Source of the DNA: Bifidobacterium breve
GTDB lineage: Bacteria > Actinomycetota > Actinomycetes > S36-B12 > UBA5976
NCBI GenBank assembly: GCA_945866135.1
Contig: CAMBGF010000003.1
Span: 1-52,398 of the forward strand
DNA: 52,398 nucleotides
Direction of reading: 5' to 3'
In this document: positions 8,338-17,194 of the stretch, one piece after another
Position numbering within the stretch: position 1 is the stretch's first letter
Layout of the letters: each line of letters starts with the position of its first letter
Translations under genes and position numbers: made by a program
The notes under the pieces: model-generated
What the model saw: only the letters and a program-made list of their open reading frames with translations
What the model was told of the DNA's origin: nothing
Databases searched by the model: none

Positions 8338-8856
8338 CTAGTAGTCGAAAGTCTTGAGTTTGCCGGTATGTACGTCAAAGATCGCGCCAGCAACTGTAAC
8401 CCCGCTGGCCATAAGTGGGTAAGTGCGGATTCGCATAACGTCAGTCAATAAAGCATCTGCCTGATCAGTGACGGTTCGAAATTCAACGCTGCGGGTGTCT
8501 ACGTCATGGTCTTTGAGAATTAGATCGTGAATTTCGGATTCTGTGGCACTTGCCATCCGGCAATCAGTGTGGGGCATAACTAGAACACGATTTACCCCAA
8601 GTAGAAATGTTGCCAAAACTAGGGTTCGCAACACGTCATCAGTGACGCGCGCGCCAGCGTTACGTAGGATTTTCACATCACCTGGGGACATTCCAACTAT
8701 GGCTAGGGGACTGATGCGCGAATCCATGCAAGTAATGATTGCTAGACCTTTAGCTGCAGTACCAGTTAGATGCTGATTTTCAAATCCAGTTTCATATTTT
8801 GCATTAGCGGCTAAGACATCGGCGAATTCATTTGCTGGAAACGGTTGGTTTGGCAT
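8338..8856 (-). CDS. Beta-class carbonic anhydrase
   Basis: A 172-residue zinc enzyme that interconverts CO2 and bicarbonate. The zinc-binding CMDSR motif (Cys plus the Asp-Arg dyad) lies near residue 49 and the HTDC motif near residue 102, giving the Cys-His-Cys ligand set of beta-class enzymes. Length and spacing resemble the short actinobacterial subclass exemplified by Rv1284. The start is placed at ATG 8856, four bases after the reductase stop; upstream codons in frame overlap the reductase and are less likely. The window also encodes a gamma-class-like enzyme (15699-16217). Confidence 0.9.
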   Translation of the reverse strand: MPNQPFPANEFADVLAANAKYETGFENQHLTGTAAKGLAIITCMDSRISPLAIVGMSPGDVKILRNAGARVTDDVLRTLVLATFLLGVNRVLVMPHTDCRMASATESEIHDLILKDHDVDTRSVEFRTVTDQADALLTDVMRIRTYPLMASGVTVAGAIFDVHTGKLKTFDY

Positions 8857-8860
8857 TTGC

Positions 8861-9832
8861 TCACTCACCGCCGCCACCGCTGGAATGTCCTGGGAAGACG
8901 CCTTGGCTTGCATCGATGTAAGGAACTGAGTTGTTAACCGCAGATCCTGCCTCGCCGAAACCGACTGAAATTAGTGGAACTTTTCCAACATAAGTTGTAA
9001 TGTCGCCCGCTGAATAAACTCGTGGCAAGTTAGTCTTCATTGTGGTGTCAACCAAGATACGGCGCTTCTCTAGATCTATTCCCCAGTTTGCTATTGGGCC
9101 AATGTTGGCAATGAAACCCAGGGCTGCTACCAAAGTTTGCGCCGGCAAAGTACGGGATTCGCCTTCTTTGTTCGCGATAGTTACAGACTCAACCCAATTC
9201 TCGCCAGAGACTGCCGTGACTTCAGAGTTTGTTATTAACTCCACACCCATAGCGCGAACTTGATCAACGGTGCCAGCATGCGCCCGGAAAGTGTCGCGGC
9301 GATGAACTAAGGTCACAGACTTTGCAATTGGGGCAAGTGAGTAAGCCCAATCAAATGCCGAATCACCGCCACCTATGATCACGACATCTTTGCCAGCATG
9401 CACATCTAATTTAGGTACGAAATAAACCAGACCCTTGCCGACGTATTCGTTTCCGGCCGGAAGCTCTCGTGGCGTGAAGGATCCGATGCCACCGGTAATG
9501 ATTGCAACTTTGGCTTCAATTACGGTGCCTTTGTCGGTAACAACTCGAACTGGCCCAGTTTCGCTAGTTTCCAACTCCTCAGCGCGCTCGCCAAGAATAA
9601 AAGTGGGGTTATATGCGCCCGCTTGCTGCATTAAGCCAGCCACTAAATCGCGACCTCTAACAGCAGGAAATCCAGCCACATCAAATATTTCTTTTTCTGG
9701 GTACATGGCCGTAATTTGACCACCTGGCTCAGTTAAAACATCTAAGACAGTTACGGTAAACCCGCGAAAACCGGCGTAGTAAGCGGCATATAGCCCAGTT
9801 GGACCAGCGCCAATTACTAGAACATCGCTCAT
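8861..9832 (-). CDS. Thioredoxin-reductase-like ferredoxin/flavodoxin-NADP+ reductase
   Basis: A 323-residue FAD/NAD(P)-binding protein. It has the N-terminal GAGPTGLYAAYY dinucleotide motif, EPGGQI near residue 37, a second nucleotide motif GGGDSAFDWA near residue 155 and the SAGDIT FAD motif near 280. The CxxC redox pair of true thioredoxin reductases is absent, as in ferredoxin-NADP+ reductases of the YumC type, which exchange electrons between NADPH and ferredoxin or flavodoxin. It is first in a minus-strand operon with beta-carbonic anhydrase and tautomerase. A -10 box lies seven bases before the ATG, suggesting a leaderless transcript. The C-terminus ends in a run of glycines. Confidence 0.88.
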   Translation of the reverse strand: MSDVLVIGAGPTGLYAAYYAGFRGFTVTVLDVLTEPGGQITAMYPEKEIFDVAGFPAVRGRDLVAGLMQQAGAYNPTFILGERAEELETSETGPVRVVTDKGTVIEAKVAIITGGIGSFTPRELPAGNEYVGKGLVYFVPKLDVHAGKDVVIIGGGDSAFDWAYSLAPIAKSVTLVHRRDTFRAHAGTVDQVRAMGVELITNSEVTAVSGENWVESVTIANKEGESRTLPAQTLVAALGFIANIGPIANWGIDLEKRRILVDTTMKTNLPRVYSAGDITTYVGKVPLISVGFGEAGSAVNNSVPYIDASQGVFPGHSSGGGGE

Positions 9833-9839
9833 AGGCCTA

Positions 9840-9845
9840 ATTCTA
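9840..9845 (-). promoter_or_regulatory. Probable -10 box of leaderless promoter for the reductase operon
   Basis: On the minus strand TAGAAT is followed by seven bases and then the reductase ATG, so transcription would start at or next to the start codon. No convincing -35 element or Shine-Dalgarno sequence is seen. Confidence 0.5.
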
Positions 9846-9893
9846 GTCCAAGTTGGTTAATGACGGGTGGTAGCGAAATTACTGCAACGAAAC

Positions 9894-10088
9894 TTAAACG
9901 CTGCAACTCATATCAGTACCACAGCACATAGGGGATTTGATTTTCCCGTCGCACTCTGGACATCTTGAAATTTGAACAATATTGCCATCGTCAAGTGTCA
10001 AATTGTCATTGACCAAGGGTTGGTTGCATTTAGCGCAAGTTGCATTTACTGACATCCCACACTTTGCACATGAATATGTAGCGATCAT
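9894..10088 (-). CDS. Small multi-cysteine zinc-ribbon protein
   Basis: A 64-residue protein with CAKC near residue 7, CAKC near residue 18, CPEC near residue 43 and a CC pair near residue 54. The first two pairs can form one zinc ribbon; CPEC and the terminal CC could form a second site. AAAGGA is spaced six bases before the ATG, and TAGACT (10115-10120, minus) is a plausible -10 box. The coding potential is good and the gene is monocistronic. Function is unknown; small ribbons of this kind may bind metal, nucleic acid or partner proteins. Confidence 0.65.
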   Translation of the reverse strand: MIATYSCAKCGMSVNATCAKCNQPLVNDNLTLDDGNIVQISRCPECDGKIKSPMCCGTDMSCSV

Positions 10089-10172
10089 TTCATTCCTTTC
10101 CGAACGTTTAACTAAGTCTAATTAGGTCGGCTAATCAAGCCGAATTGGTATCTAATTTGGGTGCCCAAGACG

Positions 10173-11411
10173 TTAGCGGTATTCGCCAGGTGTTCGAACC
10201 CATGAGCCATTTGCCAAGGCACTTAAGTCGGTTGCACTGCCATTAAATACATTTAGGTCAAGATGGCCTCGACCTGAGCCTTTACCGGCGTAACAAAGCG
10301 TGACGTCGCTGGGACAATCACCGGCAGAGGGTTGCCAAGGGATGCCGTAAGTTTCTCGGTCTCCAGTTGATGTGTATTGCCAAATAGTCCATAGGTAACT
10401 GCAATCCGATTGCTTCCAAGGCGTTACATAACATGGTGCGCCATTTAATCCTTGGCCAACTTGAACTGCGGGATCTGCTGGATTGCCTGGTTGGGCAAGC
10501 CACAAATGATAATTTCGGAATTTAGTAACTGTATCTGGATCGGTTGAATAGCGATTCGCTAAAAAATTTCGATAAGAATACATAATTGGAGCTCGCCCAG
10601 TTGCCGCCTGCATGGCATCTAACCAAGTAAAAGTCCAAAGCGTAACTAATTCTTTAGAGATAGCTACATCAACAGTTTCCATGTCTAGGACATAGGGGAG
10701 AGTTCGCCCGTCATAACCGCCAAGTGAAGCTAATCGAGCAGCAGCCTGCGCTGCCTGCGCCTGGGCATCGGCAATGATGGCGTTGCTATCGCTGGTCACA
10801 GGTAATCGGGCGCGGTGATAGTAGCCCACCAAGATTCCTGCTGCTTTTGCGCTGGGCGCCCAACTTGTTACGTGCGGCACAGCTAAGGCATCTTCACTTG
10901 CCATGCCATCAGAGCCTTTAATGAACGCAAAGGACACGCCAGCTGCTGCCATACGAGTGAAATCAATGGGTTGGCTTCCGCTTTGCCAGCGAGACATGTC
11001 AAGACCCAGGAGTCGATTGCCTGGACCTACTGGAAGCGCATTGACGATCGCTAACACCGGCGCGGCCTGAACTTTAGAAATCTTTGATCCAGACACCGCG
11101 CGAACTGACATTTTTGCAGTTGCTTTAGGTGCCTTAAATGTTGCCGACCAAGCACCGGTGCTTTTCTTAGAAGTTACGGTTTTAACCGTTTTCCAAGACT
11201 TACCAGTTTTGATTTGGACTTTAACTTTGGCACCTTTTAGGCCGCCAGTGGTCTTTCCAGAAACTTTCACGCTTTGCCCGGCAACCAGTGATGCGGGTAT
11301 GGCAGTCATGGAAACCGAAGATTTAGCTGCTTGGGCAGGTTGGGCAATGAGCAAAAACACCAAGGCAAGAGCAATGAGCAAACTTGCTTTGCTCAGCGGG
11401 AAAAACTTCAT
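10173..11411 (-). CDS. Secreted GH25 (lysozyme/muramidase family) protein
   Basis: A 412-residue exported protein. The start at 11411 overlaps the parC stop by ATGA; an ATG 12 bases earlier exists but lies inside parC. A signal peptide covers residues 1-28, with a likely AQA cleavage site. Residues 32-120 are a Lys/Thr/Ser-rich beta-sandwich, probably an Ig-like or cell-wall-binding domain. The GH25 barrel starts at LGLDMSRWQ and contains the acidic LDMET motif expected of the catalytic site, and ends with GHLDLNVFNG. GH25 enzymes cleave the N-acetylmuramic acid-N-acetylglucosamine bond of peptidoglycan. Coupling to parC suggests co-expression with chromosome segregation, an inference only. 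Confidence 0.87.
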   Translation of the reverse strand: MKFFPLSKASLLIALALVFLLIAQPAQAAKSSVSMTAIPASLVAGQSVKVSGKTTGGLKGAKVKVQIKTGKSWKTVKTVTSKKSTGAWSATFKAPKATAKMSVRAVSGSKISKVQAAPVLAIVNALPVGPGNRLLGLDMSRWQSGSQPIDFTRMAAAGVSFAFIKGSDGMASEDALAVPHVTSWAPSAKAAGILVGYYHRARLPVTSDSNAIIADAQAQAAQAAARLASLGGYDGRTLPYVLDMETVDVAISKELVTLWTFTWLDAMQAATGRAPIMYSYRNFLANRYSTDPDTVTKFRNYHLWLAQPGNPADPAVQVGQGLNGAPCYVTPWKQSDCSYLWTIWQYTSTGDRETYGIPWQPSAGDCPSDVTLCYAGKGSGRGHLDLNVFNGSATDLSALANGSWVRTPGEYR

Positions 11412-13846
11412 GGCGCTGCGCAAACGGCAGCAACTGGCTTAGTTAACTTGGTGCCAGTGCTATCTCGCTTGCCAAAATTATTTGGTACTTCCACAGCAGC
11501 TCCCGTTGATCCACAGGCGTGGATTGGACCATTGCCAGCAGTTGCGGTTACCAAAACATCTTCGCTAGATAGGAACTTGTGACATCGCACACCACTAGTT
11601 GCTCGACCCTTACCAGGGAACTCTGTTAACAAAGTTAACTTCATAGTGTGCGCTGCAGTGCCAGGAAGTGCGCCGGCTTCCCCGCCAACTGTGGCAACGA
11701 GACATTCCTCATGCGCATCAACGACGGAACCAAAAATAACTTCCGCACCTTCATAAAGGCGAATGCCAACGACACCAGCTGCTGGACGCCCAGTTGCTCG
11801 AACTAACGAGGCATCAAAATGCAGAAGTTGCGCATCGCTTGTGATCAGCACGACTTCGCCACTTTCGTCTTCGCATTGAATCGCGCCAACTAACGAGTCA
11901 CCTTCTTCAAGGCGGATGATGTTCCAGTCGCCAGCTGATCCCGGTACGTCATTTATGACGCGCTTTACCGTGCCAAATGCAGTAGTTAAGAAAAGCGATG
12001 ATTCTGGCTTATCAAGTGCCATTAAAGCCAGAGGCAGTTCGCCCTTTGCAAGGGTTATGAACTCTTTAAGCGCTCCGCCACCAGCTATAGCCAAAGCGGC
12101 GCCGGGTGCAAGTGCTGGCAGACCAACAACTGATTGCCGGATGACTCTGCCAAAGCTGGTAACAATGCCAACATCACCGCGCGCAGTTGTTCGCACTAGG
12201 GATTTGATCGTGTCGTGGCTAGTTCGTTTCTTTCCGAACTCAAGTGGTATGTCATCTGTGGTGCGGGCAAGTAGTCCCGTTGCTGACATCAACACAAAAC
12301 ATGGATCATCGCTAACTTCAAGTGAAACTGGGAGAGCTGCGGAAACAATTTCGCCATCACCTAGCAGAACTGAGCGTCTGTCATCACCGTATTTATTGGC
12401 AACATCTGTTAACTCTTGTCCGACAACTTTTCGCAGGCGCTTATCATTTTCCAGAATGTCAGTTAAATCATTAATTATGTTTCGCAATTCATCTTGTTCT
12501 TTCTCAAGTTCTAACCGTGAGAATTTCGTAAGGCGACGAAGCGGCATTTCCAAAATGTAATTAGTTTGGATTTCACTTAAATCAAAAACACTCATCAACC
12601 GTTCGCGCGCAGCAGCAGTGTCATCACTACCGCGAATCACTGCGATCACCTCGTCAATGTCCAAAATTGCGACAAGTAATCCGTCCACAAGATGCAAGCG
12701 ATCTGAGGCGCGCAGCCGCCTGAATTCGCTACGACGTCGCACTACTTCGAGTCGATGATCAATAAAAACTTGCAGCAACGGCTTTATGCCTAGAGTTACT
12801 GGCTGTCCGTTTACAAGTGCCACGTTATTAATGTGGAAAGAATCCTCCAGCGGAGCTAATTTATAAAGCTGATCTAATACTGCTTCTGGGTTAAAGCCAT
12901 TTTTGATTTCAATTACAAGTTCCAGGCCAGATTCGTAATCTGTTAAGTCGATGACATCTGAAATTCCTTGCAATTTCTTACTGGTAACTAATTCCTTAAT
13001 TCTTTCGATAACTCGTTCGGGGCCAACTTGATAGGGGAGTTCGCGGACAACAATTCCTTGACGTCGCGGCGAGATCTGTTCAATGTCTACTTTCGCGCGG
13101 ATTTTGAAACTACCTTTACCCACAAGGTATGCCTCGCGGATACCTTCCAGACCGTAAATGATGCCGCCCGTTGGTAAATCAGGACCTGGCACAAAACTCA
13201 TCAGTTCATCCAAAGTTGCTTTGGGGTGCGCTAACAGGTGCGAAGCAGCGGCCACAACCTCGCGAAGATTATGCGGCGGCATGTTAGTTGCCATACCTAC
13301 TGCAATTCCAGAAGCTCCATTTACCAGCAAGTTTGGAATTGCCGAGGGTAAAACTGTCGGTTCTAGTTCTCGGCCATCATAATTTGGCGTGAAGTCCACG
13401 GTGTCTTCATCAATTGAGTCCACCATGGCGCCCGCTGGGCTTGCCAATCTGGCTTCGGTGTAGCGATAAGCGGCTGGACCTTCATCGAGAGAGCCAAAGT
13501 TTCCATGCCCGTCAACGAATGGCAATCGCAGTGACCAAGATTGCGCCATGCGCACCAGCGCGTCATAAATTGCGCTATCGCCATGGGGATGCAATTTACC
13601 CATAACTTCGCCAACAACTCGAGCGCTTTTAACGTGACCTTTATCTGAGCGCAGTCCCATTGCCGCCATAGTGTGCAGAATTCGCCGTTGCACTGGTTTA
13701 AGTCCATCTCGAGCATCAGGCAAAGCGCGCGAATAAATTACCGAATAGGCATATTCCAAAAATGAATCTTGCATTTCAGTTGAAACATCAATGTCAACAA
13801 TTCGACCGGCATCGTGTGCAGGTTTGGGCGCAGTTGGTTTTGCCAT
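11408..13846 (-). CDS. parC: DNA topoisomerase IV subunit A (ParC)
   Basis: The DNA-cleaving subunit of a type IIA topoisomerase, 812 residues. The N-terminal catalytic domain contains [29 protein letters not shown] and the active-site tyrosine in [10 protein letters not shown]. Helical tower and coiled-coil segments follow. The C-terminal portion from about residue 520 has repeated beta-propeller-like blades, as in GyrA/ParC. It works with ParE, encoded about 3.3 kb away on the opposite strand. The gene is followed with a 4-base overlap by the GH25 lysozyme gene. Subfamily choice (ParC rather than GyrA) rests mainly on genomic context. Confidence 0.92.
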   Translation of the reverse strand: MAKPTAPKPAHDAGRIVDIDVSTEMQDSFLEYAYSVIYSRALPDARDGLKPVQRRILHTMAAMGLRSDKGHVKSARVVGEVMGKLHPHGDSAIYDALVRMAQSWSLRLPFVDGHGNFGSLDEGPAAYRYTEARLASPAGAMVDSIDEDTVDFTPNYDGRELEPTVLPSAIPNLLVNGASGIAVGMATNMPPHNLREVVAAASHLLAHPKATLDELMSFVPGPDLPTGGIIYGLEGIREAYLVGKGSFKIRAKVDIEQISPRRQGIVVRELPYQVGPERVIERIKELVTSKKLQGISDVIDLTDYESGLELVIEIKNGFNPEAVLDQLYKLAPLEDSFHINNVALVNGQPVTLGIKPLLQVFIDHRLEVVRRRSEFRRLRASDRLHLVDGLLVAILDIDEVIAVIRGSDDTAAARERLMSVFDLSEIQTNYILEMPLRRLTKFSRLELEKEQDELRNIINDLTDILENDKRLRKVVGQELTDVANKYGDDRRSVLLGDGEIVSAALPVSLEVSDDPCFVLMSATGLLARTTDDIPLEFGKKRTSHDTIKSLVRTTARGDVGIVTSFGRVIRQSVVGLPALAPGAALAIAGGGALKEFITLAKGELPLALMALDKPESSLFLTTAFGTVKRVINDVPGSAGDWNIIRLEEGDSLVGAIQCEDESGEVVLITSDAQLLHFDASLVRATGRPAAGVVGIRLYEGAEVIFGSVVDAHEECLVATVGGEAGALPGTAAHTMKLTLLTEFPGKGRATSGVRCHKFLSSEDVLVTATAGNGPIHACGSTGAAVEVPNNFGKRDSTGTKLTKPVAAVCAAP

Positions 13847-13885
13847 GTTTATTAAATTTCCTTGCTAAGTATTGGGAACGTGTAC

Positions 13886-14683
13886 TTACTGATCATTCGG
13901 GCGATGGCCGAACAAGATGTCATCCCATGATGGCGAGTCATCAACAGCTGCAACCGGTTTGGCAGCCACTGGCGCTGGGCTGGCAACGGGCATCGGCACT
14001 GGCATAGTTGGATGACCAGGTCCAGCCCACGCTGGTGGTTCAAGTTCTTCTTGCGCAGCCGTGGGTAATCCAACTAACCGTGGCTTAGGTTCTTCCACAC
14101 GCTTACCAGCTTGATCTGCGCTTGCAGCTTCATCAAAAAGCCAGCGCGCTTCATCATCTAGTGCCACCACACTTCGAGCCAGTGGATCATAAATCCAGCT
14201 AGCACTACCGCCGCCGCTACCACTGTTCCAGGAAAGCAAAACTGTCCAGCGCGAATCATCGCGGCGATAGGAATCCCAAACAAAAGTCAAAGTATCGATA
14301 CCGCGATTAGCTAATTGTCCAGTTGCTAGTTCGCCAAGGATCACTTCCCCGTGGGGGCGACGAATCAGAGTTGCTGCCGCGCGAGTTGCCATGTAGGAAC
14401 GTTCGGCAAGTACGGGCCCGGCGTAACGCTCAATTCGCTCGAGAGGAACCCCACTTTCAGTAGCAATAGCCTGCGCAGTTTCCCCGCGTCTGATTCGAGT
14501 TTGAATGTCTTTTGGAGAAATGCCCGAAGTTGAGTCTGTTCTGGTCACAGTGGCGGTGTCATTGGTGTTGATGCTGCGTTTTATGTGCTCGTCTACATCC
14601 ACGGTGAATTCCAGACCGTCTTCGTCCATGAAAATTAGGGCAAGGTTGTCTTGTGACCGGCCAACAAATATTAGATCTTTCAT
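13886..14683 (-). CDS. sepH: SepH-like septation protein (DUF3071)
   Basis: A 265-residue protein starting MKDLIFVGRSQDNLALIF, the characteristic opening of SepH. A helix-turn-helix lies at about residues 55-90 (IQTRIRRGETAQAIA, then VPLERIERYAGPVLAER). A conserved WTV-x-LSW region follows, then a Pro/Ala-rich tail with a short conserved DSPSWDDILFG end. In Streptomyces SepH binds FtsZ and promotes assembly of the division ring. An AAAGGTG sequence lies five bases before the ATG. The gene precedes parC on the minus strand, linking division and decatenation genes. The family call is strong; function is transferred from Streptomyces. Confidence 0.88.
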   Translation of the reverse strand: MKDLIFVGRSQDNLALIFMDEDGLEFTVDVDEHIKRSINTNDTATVTRTDSTSGISPKDIQTRIRRGETAQAIATESGVPLERIERYAGPVLAERSYMATRAAATLIRRPHGEVILGELATGQLANRGIDTLTFVWDSYRRDDSRWTVLLSWNSGSGGGSASWIYDPLARSVVALDDEARWLFDEAASADQAGKRVEEPKPRLVGLPTAAQEELEPPAWAGPGHPTMPVPMPVASPAPVAAKPVAAVDDSPSWDDILFGHRPNDQ

Positions 14684-14825
14684 GGCTCACCTTTTCTGCT
14701 ACAACTGCAATACATTCTCCTCGAAATGCCATTAAAATCGGGGGATTAGCGTGGTGTGTCGGACTTTTTGCGCGCTGGCAGGGACAATAGCCAAGAGCGC
14801 GAATTCGAGCAAGGAAAACTTTAAA

Positions 14826-15662
14826 ATGACTTTTGATTCAGTAGCCAGCGATCCATATGTGGAGCTGGCCAGGTCGATTGCAAAAGGCGCCGGCGAACTA
14901 CTTTTGGCTCGTCCCGAACACATCGAGATCGACACGAAATCAAGTGCCACCGATGTCGTAACGCAAATGGATCGAAATGCTGAGGCCTACATCGTGGCGC
15001 AGTTGACCAAGCATCGCCCAGATGATGCCATTTTGGGTGAAGAGGGCGCTAATTCGAAGGGTTCCTCTGGTTTGCAGTGGGTAATTGACCCAATTGATGG
15101 AACCGTGAACTATCTACACCAAATTCCCCATTGGTGCGTTTCGATTGGACTTAAAGATTTAAATTCGGGCGAGGCGATCGCAGGGGTAATTTATGCTCCG
15201 GTTTATGACCAAATGTATATCTCAAGTCAAGGTTTAGGATCTTGGGTGATTGCCCAAGGTGTGGCCCGAATCTTGCAAGTATCCAATTGCGCTGAGTTGA
15301 GTTCAGCAGTTATCGGAACTGGGTTTGGCTACGCAAGTGCGCGCCGGCAAAGTCAAGCGCGTGTCCTTACGCAAGTTCTGCCGCGGGTCGCCGACATCAG
15401 GCGCCTTGGATCCTGCGCGATAGACCTATGCCTGGTTGCTGATGGTGTTTTAGATGGTTACTACGAACGTGGCGTAAATGACTGGGATCACGCAGCGGGT
15501 GAATTAATTGCGCGCGAAGCGGGGGCGATATCAAGTGGACTGTGGGGAAACAAAGTTGGTAACGACATGATTGTCGTGACAACCCCAGCCATTAACGCTG
15601 ATCTAATTGCAATACTGGAAACCAATAACGCGGATAGCGATGTTATTGGTCTAGAAGATTAG
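14826..15662 (+). CDS. Inositol monophosphatase family protein (SuhB-like)
   Basis: A 278-residue metal-dependent phosphatase. It has the GEEG motif near residue 67, the metal-binding DPIDGTVNY near residue 85 and WDHAAGELIAREAGA near residue 214, the three signatures of the IMPase superfamily. It probably hydrolyses inositol 1-phosphate to myo-inositol, or a related sugar phosphate. Inositol supply would fit the phosphatidylinositol mannoside operon elsewhere in the window. The gene at this position in Mycobacterium is also an inositol monophosphatase. The start at ATG 14826 is preferred over an upstream GTG because an AAGGAAAA sequence precedes it. It is divergent from sepH. Confidence 0.9.
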   Translation: MTFDSVASDPYVELARSIAKGAGELLLARPEHIEIDTKSSATDVVTQMDRNAEAYIVAQLTKHRPDDAILGEEGANSKGSSGLQWVIDPIDGTVNYLHQIPHWCVSIGLKDLNSGEAIAGVIYAPVYDQMYISSQGLGSWVIAQGVARILQVSNCAELSSAVIGTGFGYASARRQSQARVLTQVLPRVADIRRLGSCAIDLCLVADGVLDGYYERGVNDWDHAAGELIAREAGAISSGLWGNKVGNDMIVVTTPAINADLIAILETNNADSDVIGLED

Positions 15663-15698
15663 CAAGTCCTGTCTGTTGGAAAAGAGTAAAGGATAGTC

Positions 15699-16217
15699 AT
15701 GGCAATTTATGCGTTTGGTGCGAAAGTTCCACAAATTTCAGCAACAGCTTTTGTTCACCCCGAAGCAGTGATAATCGGGGACGTAACCATTGGTGATCTT
15801 TGCTTCATTGGACCATGCGCTGTGTTACGTGGGGATTCAAGTCGCATAGTCATTGGAGCTCGAACTTCTATTCAGGACGGCACCGTAATCCATTGCACTG
15901 CCGTACTACCAACGATTGTCGGGGATGAATGCACCGTTGGTCACAATGCGCATTTAGAGGGCTGCACTATCGAATCTGGCGCGTTAGTTGGTTCTGGGTC
16001 GCTGGTACTTCACGCCGCAGTAGTTGAAACTGGCGCATTAGTAGCAGCGGGCGCGGTGGTATTGGGCGGCATGGTCGTGCCTGCTGGCGCATTAGCCGTT
16101 GGAGTACCAGCCAAAATAAAGCCAGGTGCGGCTGATCCTGAAACTATTGCTTACTCAATCAAAACTTATGTTGAAAACGCCCGCAGATATCCCGGAGAAA
16201 TGCGACGTATCGACTAA
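15699..16217 (+). CDS. Gamma-carbonic-anhydrase-like hexapeptide-repeat protein
   Basis: A 172-residue left-handed beta-helix protein with hexapeptide repeats through residues 10-145 and a C-terminal helix. The histidines expected to bind zinc in gamma-class enzymes are present in VIHCT (near residue 65) and VGHNAHLEGC (near residue 81). The conserved RGD and IQDG motifs are also present. Proteins of this group may be true carbonic anhydrases or acyl-carrier-type relatives, so activity is likely but unproven. It follows the inositol monophosphatase gene by 36 bases. Confidence 0.85.
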   Translation: MAIYAFGAKVPQISATAFVHPEAVIIGDVTIGDLCFIGPCAVLRGDSSRIVIGARTSIQDGTVIHCTAVLPTIVGDECTVGHNAHLEGCTIESGALVGSGSLVLHAAVVETGALVAAGAVVLGGMVVPAGALAVGVPAKIKPGAADPETIAYSIKTYVENARRYPGEMRRID

Positions 16218-16230
16218 CATGGGGGCGGTG

Positions 16231-16259
16231 TTGGACTGCACTTACATATGACGTACAGT
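16231..16259 (+). promoter_or_regulatory. Sigma-70 promoter for DUF4193 gene
   Basis: TTGGAC at 16231-16236 is separated by 17 bases from TACAGT at 16254-16259. It is the best -35/-10 pair seen in the window. A transcript starting near 16266 would have a leader of about 55 bases with an AAGGAG sequence (16301-16306). Confidence 0.6.
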
Positions 16260-16321
16260 CCGTCACGATAGCAACTGCACAAACAGTTGTTCCGGAAGCT
16301 GCAAGGAGATTTGAGCTCGAC

Positions 16322-16618
16322 ATGGCAACAGATTACGACGCCCCACGTAAGACTGACGAAGAGGAAAACGAGGAAAGCCTCGAAAACCTCAAGGCACAAC
16401 ATGCCTCCAAAGTCAGTTCCAGTGTTGACGCGGATGAAGCCGATCGCAACGAGTCCCTAGAACTACCCGGCGCAGATCTTTCCGATGAATCAATCACGGT
16501 AATGGTCATCCCTAAGCAAGCAGATGAATTCACTTGCTCACGCTGCTTCTTGGTGCATCACCGCAGCACTTTGGCCAAGGAAGTTAAGGGTCAACCAATT
16601 TGCAATGATTGCGCATAA
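16322..16618 (+). CDS. DUF4193 zinc-ribbon protein
   Basis: A 98-residue protein. An acidic, Glu/Asp-rich N-terminal region (residues 4-60) leads to a C-terminal zinc ribbon, with CSRC near residue 77 and CNDC at the very end. The opening MATDYDAPR and the FTCSRCFLVHH motif are diagnostic of the actinobacterial DUF4193 family. Function is unknown. Family members lie next to DUF3093 and dut across Actinomycetota, as here. A good promoter lies upstream (16231-16259). AAGGAG is about 15 bases ahead of the ATG, slightly far. Confidence 0.88.
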   Translation: MATDYDAPRKTDEEENEESLENLKAQHASKVSSSVDADEADRNESLELPGADLSDESITVMVIPKQADEFTCSRCFLVHHRSTLAKEVKGQPICNDCA

Positions 16619-16646
16619 CTAAGCGCAAGCTCAGCAAGTCGCAAGT

Positions 16647-17123
16647 TTAATTCTTGCTTTTAGCTTCAGACAATTTCGTACTCAGGTCCTCTGGATTTCT
16701 AGTTGAGATTTGCCAATATGGATGCGGATCACTTTCATCGGTTATCTCCACTATTAACGTTTGCTTGATGCCACCGCGTAACTGAAAATATGCATCTTTA
16801 TGTGCGTGCGTAGAGCGGGCTCTTCGCGACTGGGTCTCATCTAAGATCTGCACTTTGCCGATGTATCTAAGCGGCATCCGAGCTCGGCCCACTTGAAAAT
16901 TTAATTCATCGATGCGTATCGTCGGGGTATTTTTCAGCAGTCCAAAAATTGCCGCAGTGCTAGCAACAACGCCAACAATTAAGCCTAAATTAATACCATA
17001 AGCGCTGCCATAAGCAATACCTAAAGACACTGTCATAACCAGTGCAACGAACCACATGCCGGCCGAATGCCAAAGACGCTCGGTGTAAACCACGTGCTCA
17101 CCCGAAGTTCCTTCGCTAGGCAT
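16647..17123 (-). CDS. DUF3093 membrane protein
   Basis: A 158-residue protein. Two hydrophobic segments at about residues 18-62 (WFVALVMTVSLGIAYG, then LGLIVGVVASTAAIFGLL) form a membrane hairpin; the remaining 95 residues should face the cytoplasm. VYTERLWHSAGMWF near the N-terminus is typical of DUF3093. The family is conserved in actinobacteria beside DUF4193 and dut, and has no known function. The gene is convergent with DUF4193, separated by 28 bases, and divergent from the thioesterase gene. Confidence 0.83.
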   Translation of the reverse strand: MPSEGTSGEHVVYTERLWHSAGMWFVALVMTVSLGIAYGSAYGINLGLIVGVVASTAAIFGLLKNTPTIRIDELNFQVGRARMPLRYIGKVQILDETQSRRARSTHAHKDAYFQLRGGIKQTLIVEITDESDPHPYWQISTRNPEDLSTKLSEAKSKN

Positions 17124-17181
17124 AAATAAATCTCACATTTCTTTTCTGGCAAGTGCGTTAAGTGCTATTAATCAATAACGA

Positions 17182-17187
17182 TACTCT
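17182..17187 (+). promoter_or_regulatory. Probable -10 box of leaderless promoter (thioesterase-dut operon)
   Basis: TACTCT lies seven bases before ATG 17195, so the transcript would begin at the start codon. A weak -35 (TTAAGT, 17158-17163) is 18 bases upstream. No ribosome binding site is seen. Confidence 0.5.
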
Positions 17188-17194
17188 AGTGATC

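Noticed and set aside
11916-12560. 214-codon plus-strand frame
   Set aside because: It lies wholly within parC on the opposite strand and has no motifs; parC is intact and well matched.
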